A DNA stretch of 64,000 nucleotides from an uncultured Rhodanobacteraceae bacterium (lineage in GTDB: Bacteria; Pseudomonadota; Gammaproteobacteria; Xanthomonadales; SZUA-5): positions 1 to 64,000 of the forward strand of contig CALEZI010000127.1 in assembly GCA_937928755.1 (NCBI GenBank), read 5' to 3'. How positions within the stretch are numbered: the first letter of the stretch is position 1; each line of letters starts with the position of its first letter. Positions 41,700 through 49,832 of this stretch are shown piece by piece. The translations under genes and the position numbers were made by a program. The notes under the pieces are model-generated. The model searched no databases and had not been told where the DNA came from. It was given only the letters and a program-made list of their open reading frames with translations.

Positions 41700-44269
41700 G
41701 TGTCCGCCTGCGCCGATCCGATCAACTGATGCACCAGCTTGAGGAAGTTCTCGTCCTGGAAGTCGGACTTGGTCAGATAACTGTCGGCGCGCGCTTCCAG
41801 TCCGCGACGCCGGTCCTCCGGGCGATCGCGATAGGACACGATGACCACCGGCAGCGAGCGCAGACGCGGATCCTGCTTGATCGAACGGGTCAGTTCGATG
41901 CCGTTCATGCGGGGCATGTCGACGTCGGTGATCAACAGGTCGAAACTTTCATCGCGCAGGCGGCTCCAGGCATCCACGCCATCGACCGCCACCTCGACGT
42001 CGAAACCGCGTCCGGCGAGCAACTGGCGCTCGAGTTCGCGCACCGAGATCGAATCGTCAACCACCAGTACGCGTTTGCGTCGCGCCGCCCCGGTGCTGGC
42101 CGGCTGCGCCGCCGCTAGGCTGGCACGCTCGCGGCCCAGCGCGCTGCGCATGAGATCATCGACATCCAGCAGCACCACTGGCGTACCGTCGGTCAGCAGC
42201 GCCACAGCGCCGATATCCGCGACCCGACCCAGGCGTGCATCGAGTGGGCGCGTCGCCAGATCGTATTCGCCGAGGAATTCATCGACGACGAATCCGACCA
42301 GACGCCCCTGGTGTTCGACGACCACCACATCGAGTCGCTCGCCCTGGCCGCGTGTGGTACCGAGGTCGAGCAGTTCCGCCAGCGGCACCAGGCCGATGTT
42401 GCGGCCGGACAAGGGCAGGTACTGCAAGCCCTCTTCGGAGACCACGTCGCTGCGCTCGCCGCGCACCACGCGGTCGATGCGCAAGGAAGGAAAGGCGTAC
42501 ACCTCGCTGGCGGTGCGCACCGCCAGCGCACGCGTGACCGCGCGCGAGATCGGCACCAGCAGGTGGAAGGTGGTGCCGTGGCCGTGACGCGTGGTCAGGC
42601 GCACGCTGCCCTCGAGGCGCTCGATGCTCTCGCGCACCACATCCAGCCCGACGCCGCGACCGGAGACCTCGGTAACTTCCGATCGCGTGGTAAAGCCGGG
42701 GGCAAAAAGATGCTCGCGCAGCGCTTGTTCCGACAGCGCCGCGACGGCGTCGCTGCTCAGCCGGCCGCTTTCGACCAGGCGCGCGCGTACCCGGTCCAGG
42801 TCGATGCCGGCGCCGTCCTCGCTGATGTCGATGGCCAGCATGCCGGCGCGATGGGTGGCCCAGATACGCAGTTGGCCTTCTTCGGGTTTCCCGGCGGCGA
42901 TGCGCGCGGCGACCGGCTCGATGCCGTGGTCGAGCGCGTTGCGCAACAGGTGCGTCAATGGCGCATCGAGTTTTTCCAGCACATCGCGATCGACTTCAAG
43001 GCTCTCGCCGACGATGGTCAGTCGCGCGCGCTTGCCGAGTTGCCGGGCGAGGTCGCGAACCATGCGTGGATAGCCGAGCACGAGGTCGCGGAACGGCCGC
43101 AAACGGGTCAGCGAGGCGGCCTGGAAAATGCGTTCGTTGAGGTCGAAGGATTCGCGCGCGTAGTCGGTGAAGTCGTCGATCCAGCTCTGCGTATGCTGGC
43201 GCGCGCTGGCGATCTGACGGCGCAATTCGCCGAGGTCGGCGCCCACCGCGCTGGTCGGTGTCGGCGCGCCGAGTCGATGGTGCAGATCGTCGACCAGTCG
43301 CCCGAGTTGGCCCACGGTCTGGCGCAATCGCTGCTGGCGATCGGCGAACGGGCGCAGGCGGTGCGCGCCGACCACGCCGGTTCCGGCCAATGCGATCAGG
43401 CGTCCGACCAGGCTGGCCTTGATGCGCAGCACCGGGTCGCCATCTTCGGCGGCGATGTAGGTGGGCGCCGGCGCCAGCGTCTGTGCCGCCACGGGCGCCG
43501 CCGCTGCCGCAGCGCTCACGCCCGGCTCGGGTGCCAGCAGGCGTTGCAGTCGCGCCTCGAGCGCCTCGTTGCTGCCATGCCGCGCAAACTCGCGCAGCAG
43601 GTCGACGCTGGCCAGGCAGTATTCGATCAGCGCTTCGTCGACGCCATGCGCCTGGCGCTGGGCACCCGACAATCGATCCTCCAGCGCGTGCGCCAGCGTG
43701 ACCACCGGTTCCAGTCGCACGGCGCGCGCGGCACCCTTGATCGAATGCGCGGCGCGCATCACCGGTGCAATCAGATCGAGTCGCTCGGGTTCCTGCTCCA
43801 GGCGCAGCAACAACTGGCTGATGCGACTGCTCTGCTCGTCGACTTCCTGACGAAACAGCCCGAGGATCGGGTTGTCGCTGGCGATTGCCGGCGCGGCGTC
43901 CACTTCCGCATGGCTGAGTTCGACGGCGATCGCAGCGGCGTCGTCGGCGTGGGCCAACACCCACTCGCTGGCCTGCCCCTTGGGCGCTTCAGCGAATGCC
44001 CGCAGCAGGACCAGTGCGCGGCCGACGCCGGCCGACAACAGCACCGGCGCTGCGCTGTCGCTCTGCAACTGGTGCAGAGCCTGAGCCAGTTGCAGCCACT
44101 GCGGCTGCTGGATCACGGTGAAGGCACCGGCAAGCGCGTGCGAGCGCCGCGCCCAGCGCGCCATCGCCCCCGGCGCCGTCGCTGGATCTGCGGCCAGACG
44201 CACGCAATCGGCCAGTTCGCTGGTCAACTGGCGAACCTCGCCTTGCAGCAATTCGATCAGGGCGCTCAC
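41696..44269 (-). CDS. wspE: Hybrid CheA-type kinase WspE
   Basis: Histidine kinase that phosphorylates WspR and WspF, 857 aa from the GTG at 44269, longer than the 755 aa of P. aeruginosa. The canonical Hpt domain has H175 (AAHSIKGAARAV). The ATPase has LTHLLRNALDHGIEP, GAGIDLDRV and GRGVGLDVVRESI. A CheW-like domain and a C-terminal receiver follow (VLVVDDSIS, LLITDVDMPRMNG). The first about 120 residues look like an extra Hpt-like bundle with RRSHALAGAF (H44). It overlaps wspD and wspF by 4 nt each. Confidence 0.94.
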   Translation of the reverse strand: MSALIELLQGEVRQLTSELADCVRLAADPATAPGAMARWARRSHALAGAFTVIQQPQWLQLAQALHQLQSDSAAPVLLSAGVGRALVLLRAFAEAPKGQASEWVLAHADDAAAIAVELSHAEVDAAPAIASDNPILGLFRQEVDEQSSRISQLLLRLEQEPERLDLIAPVMRAAHSIKGAARAVRLEPVVTLAHALEDRLSGAQRQAHGVDEALIEYCLASVDLLREFARHGSNEALEARLQRLLAPEPGVSAAAAAAPVAAQTLAPAPTYIAAEDGDPVLRIKASLVGRLIALAGTGVVGAHRLRPFADRQQRLRQTVGQLGRLVDDLHHRLGAPTPTSAVGADLGELRRQIASARQHTQSWIDDFTDYARESFDLNERIFQAASLTRLRPFRDLVLGYPRMVRDLARQLGKRARLTIVGESLEVDRDVLEKLDAPLTHLLRNALDHGIEPVAARIAAGKPEEGQLRIWATHRAGMLAIDISEDGAGIDLDRVRARLVESGRLSSDAVAALSEQALREHLFAPGFTTRSEVTEVSGRGVGLDVVRESIERLEGSVRLTTRHGHGTTFHLLVPISRAVTRALAVRTASEVYAFPSLRIDRVVRGERSDVVSEEGLQYLPLSGRNIGLVPLAELLDLGTTRGQGERLDVVVVEHQGRLVGFVVDEFLGEYDLATRPLDARLGRVADIGAVALLTDGTPVVLLDVDDLMRSALGRERASLAAAQPASTGAARRKRVLVVDDSISVRELERQLLAGRGFDVEVAVDGVDAWSRLRDESFDLLITDVDMPRMNGIELTRSIKQDPRLRSLPVVIVSYRDRPEDRRRGLEARADSYLTKSDFQDENFLKLVHQLIGSAQADT

Positions 44270-44910
44270 GAATACAGCGCCTCTTCCAGTGCGGTGATCA
44301 CGGCGCTGTCGTCGAGTAGCGCCATGCGCCCTTGCTCGATGGCCACCACCCCGGACAGGCAGCGCGCCAGTGCCGGCGGCAGCGTCGACGGCACTTCCTC
44401 GATTTGATTCGCCTGAATGCTGCGCAGGCCGGCGACTTCGGTGGCGCGGAAGGCGATCGGCGCGGCGTTGCCCGGCTCCAGCAGCACCAGCCGTGCGCGC
44501 TCGCCCGCGAGTTCGCTGCGCTGGCCCAGTTGCAGAACTTCGATCAGCGCGACGCACAGGTGCAACTCGCCGCGTACCGGCACCAGGCCTTCAAGTCGGC
44601 CACTGCCGCGGTGGGCCACGCGCCGCGGCAGCCGCGCTTCGGCCACTTCGGCGACCCGATCGCAGCGCAGCCCCAGCCATTCGCGCCCAAGGCGGAAGGT
44701 CAGTACCGAGCGCGAGTCCTTTTCCGCACGGTCGCCGAGAGCGGTCGACAACGGCGGCAGCGGATCGGCCTCGCGCCGCAGCAAGCCACGCGCAGCCTCG
44801 CGGAACACGCCGCAATTGCGACAATGAATGTCGTTGCGCAATTGCGCGCAGCTGTGGTCGCCGCCGTAGACGCCGATCTTGCGCCAGCATTGCGCCATGG
44901 GTTCGCTCAC
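44266..44910 (-). CDS. wspD: CheW-type adaptor WspD
   Basis: CheW-like coupling protein of the Wsp signalling complex, 214 aa from the GTG at 44910. A Cys/His-rich N-terminal segment (CWRKIGVYGGDHSC, then HCRNC) could bind a metal and is typical of WspD-type proteins. The CheW fold follows (LTFRLGREWLGLRCDRVAEV, then LVPVRGELHLCVAL). GTGA overlaps with wspC and wspE indicate translational coupling. Confidence 0.92.
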   Translation of the reverse strand: MSEPMAQCWRKIGVYGGDHSCAQLRNDIHCRNCGVFREAARGLLRREADPLPPLSTALGDRAEKDSRSVLTFRLGREWLGLRCDRVAEVAEARLPRRVAHRGSGRLEGLVPVRGELHLCVALIEVLQLGQRSELAGERARLVLLEPGNAAPIAFRATEVAGLRSIQANQIEEVPSTLPPALARCLSGVVAIEQGRMALLDDSAVITALEEALYS

Positions 44911-46133
44911 GATCGTGCCCCGTCCGCTTTCATGCGCGCCAGCCGCGAGCGCAACTGCTCGGCCTCGAGCGGCTGGCCGCGACGCTCGGCCAGTGCGATG
45001 CGGTAGTGCATCGCCTCGGCATTGTCGCGGTCCAGATAGCTGGCGTGGACCAGCGCCTGCTCGGCTTCGTTGAGATCGTTTTCGGCCATGGCGATCAAGC
45101 CTCGCAGCAACCAGGCGCTCGCCGATTCGGGATCCCTGGCAAGCAGTTGCTGGCACAGCAAACGCGCGCGCTCGAACTGTCCGGCGTCCGCCGCCTGACG
45201 CACCTCGTCGATCGGATCGCTTGCCGCGGCGACGTCTGCCAGCGGTTCCGGTGGCTTTGTTTGCGGCTTCGGCCTTGGCGCCGCGGCGCTTGCCTGTACT
45301 CCCCGTGCAGGGCGGGTCGCCGCTGCGGGGCGCACGCTGACGGCGGCGACTGGACGAGCCTGCTGGCTGAAGCTCAACGGGCCATAACCGACCAGGGGTT
45401 GCAGCCGAGGGTCGATGGCGCTCAGATTCTCGGCTTGACCGGCGAGCACCAGTCCCGGCGCTTCGAGTACTCGCAGGATCTGCTCGATGGCTCGGGTGCG
45501 CGCTTCTGGGTCCAAGTAAATCAGCAAGTTGCGAAAGAAGATCACGTCAAAGCGTTCGCCCGGCGCAAAACAGTCCGATTGCAACAGGTTGCCGCAGCGA
45601 AAGCGCACGCTGCGCGCCACGGCGGGCATCGGTACCCAGAATTCGCCTTCACGCTGAAACCAGGACGGATCCACATTGCGACCGCGCGCTGCCGTGGCGC
45701 GAAAACGGGCGGCTTGCGCGCTGGCAATCGCGCGTTCCGATACATCGATGCCGAGGATATCGAAAGCGCCAGGGCCGAGGCCCTGCTGCAGTAGCGTCGC
45801 GGCAATCGAATACGCCTCCTCGCCGGTTGCGCAGGGCAGGCTGAGGATGCGCAAGGGGCGTCGCGATCCCAGTCGCTCGCGTACGAAGCGCGTCAAGTCG
45901 TCGAACTGCTCGGGCGAGCGGAACAGCCAGGTCTCCGGCACTACCATGCAATCGACAAAACGTTGCCATTCGCGATCGTTGCCGTCGATGCGCGCCAGCA
46001 AGGCATCGGTGTTGGCGCACTGCAGCGTGGCGCAGGCCTCGTCGATGGCGTGATTCAGCGTGATTTCGCCAATCGACTGCGGGTCCAGCCCGAGACGACG
46101 TCGCAGCCGCTCGATGACGAGCGTGCGGCTCAT
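44907..46133 (-). CDS. wspC: CheR-type methyltransferase with TPR domain, WspC
   Basis: SAM-dependent methyltransferase that methylates receptor WspA, 408 aa. The CheR core has VPETWLFRSPEQF, the SAM-binding LSLPCATGEEAYSIA and IFFRNLLIYLD. A proline/alanine-rich linker (about 275-310) leads to C-terminal TPR repeats (ARLLCQQLLARDPESASAWL...ALVHASYLDRDNAEAMHYRIA). The domain order matches P. aeruginosa WspC (419 aa). It overlaps wspB and wspD by 4 nt each. Confidence 0.94.
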   Translation of the reverse strand: MSRTLVIERLRRRLGLDPQSIGEITLNHAIDEACATLQCANTDALLARIDGNDREWQRFVDCMVVPETWLFRSPEQFDDLTRFVRERLGSRRPLRILSLPCATGEEAYSIAATLLQQGLGPGAFDILGIDVSERAIASAQAARFRATAARGRNVDPSWFQREGEFWVPMPAVARSVRFRCGNLLQSDCFAPGERFDVIFFRNLLIYLDPEARTRAIEQILRVLEAPGLVLAGQAENLSAIDPRLQPLVGYGPLSFSQQARPVAAVSVRPAAATRPARGVQASAAAPRPKPQTKPPEPLADVAAASDPIDEVRQAADAGQFERARLLCQQLLARDPESASAWLLRGLIAMAENDLNEAEQALVHASYLDRDNAEAMHYRIALAERRGQPLEAEQLRSRLARMKADGARS

Positions 46134-46576
46134 GCGTCGGCCTGCTCGGTGAACAGCGCGCGCAGCGCATCGGGCAGCAGTTCGGCAGGATCGACCAGTT
46201 GTGGCAGGCCGGGCTGGTCGGCGAGGTGCTCGCCCAGCCAGGCATGCTCGGGCAGGTGCAAGCCGGTTGCGCTGCGCTCGCTGTCGATCAGTTCGCTGAC
46301 TTGTTCTGCCTGCAAACCGACCAGTCGCGAGTCGCTGCCGTTGCCGATGCGCACGACAATGATGCGCGTGCCCAGTTGCCGCGCCGACGGTCGGCCAGCG
46401 ACCAGCAGGGTCAGGTCCACCACCGGCGTCAGCGTTCCGCGGAACGGCAACAGACCGATGACCGCTGCCGGCGCCAGCGGCAATCCGCGCAAGGGCACGC
46501 GCGGCAGCACTTCGACGATGTCGCGCGCTGCCAGCGCGAGCAGCGAATCGCCGGCGCGGAAGGCGAGCGCGAGCAC
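46130..46576 (-). CDS. wspB: CheW-type adaptor WspB
   Basis: CheW-like coupling protein linking WspA to WspE, 148 aa with a GTG start. Recognisable CheW features are AARDIVEVLPRVPLRGLP, VIGLLPFRGTLTPVVDL and the GLQAEQVSEL strand. It lies 12 nt after wspA, and its stop overlaps the wspC start. Its place between the receptor and the methyltransferase defines it as WspB rather than WspD. Confidence 0.9.
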   Translation of the reverse strand: MLALAFRAGDSLLALAARDIVEVLPRVPLRGLPLAPAAVIGLLPFRGTLTPVVDLTLLVAGRPSARQLGTRIIVVRIGNGSDSRLVGLQAEQVSELIDSERSATGLHLPEHAWLGEHLADQPGLPQLVDPAELLPDALRALFTEQADA

Positions 46577-46588
46577 TGTGTTCGTCCC

Positions 46589-48238
46589 TCAGCTGCCGAG
46601 GTTGAACTTGGCGATTTCCTGCTTGAGCACGGTGACCGCGTCGCGCAGGCTTTCGGTGGCGGCGTTGAACTCGCGCAACGACAGAGACGTCTGGCGCGCG
46701 CCATCCAGCAACTGGCCCATAGCCTCGCCGATCTGGCGTGCGCCCTGGGACTGGCTGCGCATGCCGTGATTGACGGTGTCGAAGCGCTCCGACAAGGTCT
46801 TCACCTGGCTGATGATCTGTCCGAACTGGCCGCCGACGCGATCGACCGTACCGACGCCGCTGCGAACTTCCTCGGCGAAACGGTCGATTTCCATGACGCC
46901 GGCCGACACCGCGGTCTGCATCTGCTTGACCATCTGCTCGATGTCGAGCGTGGCTACTGCGGTCTGATCCGCCAGTCGGCGGATCTCGCGCGCCAGCACC
47001 AGGAATCCGAGTCCCTGTTCGCCGGCTTTCTCGGCTTCGATGGCGGCATTGATCGACAGCAGATTGGTCTGGTCAGCGACCTTGGAAATGGTGGTGACGA
47101 CCCCGGTGATCTCTGCCGCTTCCTCGCGGATCGCGGCGAGACGCGCTGCCATGGCGTTGGCAGCCTGCGCCAGCCGATCCATGGTGCTGTCCAGGTTCGA
47201 CAGGCCGGACTGGCCTTGTTCGGCCAGGTCGGCGGTCTGACCAGACACCGCGTTCAGCCCTTCCATGGTCGCCAGCAGTTCCTGGCTGGTCGCGGCGATC
47301 TGCTTCACCGCGGCAGCGATCTGATTGGTGGATGCGCCAAAACCCTGCACCGTGGATTCCTGCTGGCGGCTGGTCGCGGCAAATTCGGTTGCGGTGCTCA
47401 TCAGTTCGACTGACGCCTGTTTCACCCGCGTCACCAATCCGCGCAGGCTCTGATTCATGCCGTTGATCGCGTTCAACAGGCGCCCGGTCTCGTCGCGATC
47501 GTCGGTGCTCGGCACCGTCGTGGTCAGATCGCCTTGGGCGACTCGATCGGCAATATCGGAAACCAGTTGCACGCGATTGCTCAAGGTGGCGGCTGCGCGT
47601 CGCGCGAACCACGCCATCACCACCACCACCAGCACAATGCCCAGTGCCAGCAGGGATAGCGTGCGCGTCTGGCCGGCGATCAGTTCGTCGGCCTGGGTTT
47701 CGAATTTGGCATTGCGCTGTCGCGCCAGGGCGACGACCTCGACGATGGCATAACGATGCGCTTCATAACGCTGGCGCATCTGTTCGAGGATGCGACGCGC
47801 CTGTTCGCGATCGCCGGCGCGGATGGCGCTGACGAATTCGCCGTCGCGCAATCGGTAGAACTCGAGCGCCGCGCGCGACGAGGTCACCGTCATCAGGTCG
47901 CCCATGGTGTCCTTGGCCAGCGTGCGCTTCCAGTGCTCCTGACGGTTTTCGTACTCGATGCGCAACTCGTTGCCGCGCTCGATCAGCCGGGTGATCTCGG
48001 CCGGATCCTTCTCCTCGACCAGTTGCAGCGTCAGCAGGTAGGACTCGATGATGTATTGCGGAGGCGGCAGGATGTCGGCAATCAAGTCGTTGCCGAGGAT
48101 GATCTCGTCGTAGAGCACACCCTTGACCCGAACCTGGTCCAGCGTACGCCAGGCGACCAGCGCGAAGCCGGCGAACAGCACCAGGAATACGCCGACGAAG
48201 AGCGACAATCGTGACGCCAGTTGCGAATTGCGTTGCAT
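46589..48238 (-). CDS. wspA: Methyl-accepting receptor WspA
   Basis: Surface-contact receptor of the Wsp pathway, 549 aa (P. aeruginosa 542). TM1 is at about 12-32 (LSLFVGVFLVLFAGFALVAW). A periplasmic helical domain ends before TM2 at about 195-215 (LLALGIVLVVVVMAW). HAMP follows, then the signalling hairpin with the tip near VADQTNLLSINAAIEAEKAG and EIRRLADQT. GGGAG precedes the ATG at 48238. It is the first gene of a seven-gene operon; the promoter is expected between it and the REP repeat at 48309. Confidence 0.95.
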   Translation of the reverse strand: MQRNSQLASRLSLFVGVFLVLFAGFALVAWRTLDQVRVKGVLYDEIILGNDLIADILPPPQYIIESYLLTLQLVEEKDPAEITRLIERGNELRIEYENRQEHWKRTLAKDTMGDLMTVTSSRAALEFYRLRDGEFVSAIRAGDREQARRILEQMRQRYEAHRYAIVEVVALARQRNAKFETQADELIAGQTRTLSLLALGIVLVVVVMAWFARRAAATLSNRVQLVSDIADRVAQGDLTTTVPSTDDRDETGRLLNAINGMNQSLRGLVTRVKQASVELMSTATEFAATSRQQESTVQGFGASTNQIAAAVKQIAATSQELLATMEGLNAVSGQTADLAEQGQSGLSNLDSTMDRLAQAANAMAARLAAIREEAAEITGVVTTISKVADQTNLLSINAAIEAEKAGEQGLGFLVLAREIRRLADQTAVATLDIEQMVKQMQTAVSAGVMEIDRFAEEVRSGVGTVDRVGGQFGQIISQVKTLSERFDTVNHGMRSQSQGARQIGEAMGQLLDGARQTSLSLREFNAATESLRDAVTVLKQEIAKFNLGS

Positions 48239-48308
48239 CTCGATCTCCCTCTGCGGATCGTCACGATCATAACCAGACGCTGCGGCGGTCGCGCGCGTAC
48301 AGTGCTTT

Positions 48309-48379
48309 GGTGGTCCAGACATTTCTGGGCGCTCTCCCTGCCACCGGGCCAACAGCGTCCAGACCAGTATGGACCCACC
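48309..48379. repeat. GTGG-type inverted repeat, second copy
   Basis: GGTGGTCCAGAC (48309-48320) and CAGTATGGACCCACC at the right end form imperfect arms with internal GCGCT and AGCGTCC. It is a diverged copy of the 13680-13749 repeat, in the wspA upstream region. Confidence 0.65.
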
Positions 48380-48403
48380 AGAGCTCGCGTTCCGATCAGA
48401 CGA

Positions 48404-49567
48404 TCAGCGCAAACCGGTCTCGTTGCGTGCGATCACCATGCGCTGGATTTCGCTGGTGCCCTCGTAAATTTCGGTGATCTTGGCGTCGCGGAAATAGCGC
48501 TCCAGTGGCATTTCCTTGGAGTAGCCCATGCCGCCATGGATCTGGATCGCCTGGTGGGTGATGTACATGGCGGTTTCCGACGCAAACAGCTTGGCGCACG
48601 ACGCTTCGGTGGAAAAACGCGCGCCGGTTTTCAGCGATTCCTGCTTCGCCCAGGCTGCGCGCAGCGTCAGCAGCCACGCGGCGTCGAGGCGCATCTTCAT
48701 TTCGGCGATCTTCGACTGGATCATCTGGAACGAGCCGATCGAATGGCCGAAGGCCTTGCGATCGCGCGAATAGATGATGCTGGCGTCATAGGCGGCGCGC
48801 GCGAGGCCAACGGCCTGCGAGGCGATGCCGATGCGACCAGCGTCGAGCACGCCCATCGAGATCTTGAACCCGTCGCCCTCGCGGGAAATGCGATCTTCGG
48901 CGGGAATCCGGTAATCGGTGAACTCGATCTCGCAGGTTGCGGAGGCGCGAATGCCGAGTTTGGGCTCGGTCTTGCCACGGTGGAAACCCTCGCGCTCGGT
49001 GTCGACGATGAAGGCGCTGATGCCCTTGGCGCCGCGCGTCGGATCGGTCATTGCGAACAGCATGATGTACTTGGCGACCGGCCCTGAGGTGATCCAGCTC
49101 TTCTTGCCGTTCACCGTGTAATAACTGCCATCGGCCGAGGGTACCGCGCGGATGCGCATCGACGCGGCATCGGATCCGGATTGCGGCTCGGTCAGCGCAA
49201 ACGCGCCAATCGCCTGGCCGGTCGCGATCGGCGTCACGTAGCGATGCTTCTGCGCTTCCGAGCCGTACTTCAACAGCCCGTTGCAGTAGAGCGTGTTGTT
49301 GACGCTCATGATGGTCGAGTGCGCGCAGTCGGCGGCCGCGATCTCGATCATGGCCAGCGCGTAGGCGATCGAATCCATGCCGGCGCCGCCGTATTCGGCG
49401 GGCACCTCGATGCCCATCAGGCCGTTCTCGCCGAGGACCTTGATCGTTTCCATCGGAAATTCGCCGGTGCGGTCGCACTCGGCGGCGATCGGCGCGATGC
49501 GCTCGGCGGCAATGCGCCGGGCGATGTCCTGGATCATCAACTGCTCTTCGGTGAACTGGAAGTCCAT
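48404..49567 (-). CDS. Acyl-CoA dehydrogenase
   Basis: FAD-dependent short/medium-chain type acyl-CoA dehydrogenase of fatty-acid or branched-chain amino-acid breakdown, 387 aa. It has the FAD-binding FALTEPQSGSDAASM and WITSG, the substrate-region DRKAFGHSIGSFQMIQ, QIHGGMGY, and the catalytic glutamate in EIYEGTSEIQRMVIARN. The ATG at 49567 (MDFQFTEEQ) gives the family N-terminus; an ATG 19 codons upstream is less likely. No other beta-oxidation gene is next to it. Confidence 0.93.
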   Translation of the reverse strand: MDFQFTEEQLMIQDIARRIAAERIAPIAAECDRTGEFPMETIKVLGENGLMGIEVPAEYGGAGMDSIAYALAMIEIAAADCAHSTIMSVNNTLYCNGLLKYGSEAQKHRYVTPIATGQAIGAFALTEPQSGSDAASMRIRAVPSADGSYYTVNGKKSWITSGPVAKYIMLFAMTDPTRGAKGISAFIVDTEREGFHRGKTEPKLGIRASATCEIEFTDYRIPAEDRISREGDGFKISMGVLDAGRIGIASQAVGLARAAYDASIIYSRDRKAFGHSIGSFQMIQSKIAEMKMRLDAAWLLTLRAAWAKQESLKTGARFSTEASCAKLFASETAMYITHQAIQIHGGMGYSKEMPLERYFRDAKITEIYEGTSEIQRMVIARNETGLR

Positions 49568-49832
49568 GGGCGGATGCTCGTGAGGGGAGAAAGGGCAGGG
49601 GGCCGATTGTAGCGACTCGAACATGATTGAGCTGCAAAGGCGACGCGGCGTAGCGCTGCGCCTCGACGGCGCGTGGCAGCGACCTCGGATCGCGAACTCT
49701 GCTCGTGATCTCAGGTGAGCGGATCAATAATCAACAACATACGACATGTCTGGTCCGCGGGCCGGCAGCTACGCCTGATGTCGAGCACGCCGCCTATACT
49801 GGACCCCGCACTTGTCGGCTGGATTCGAACAG

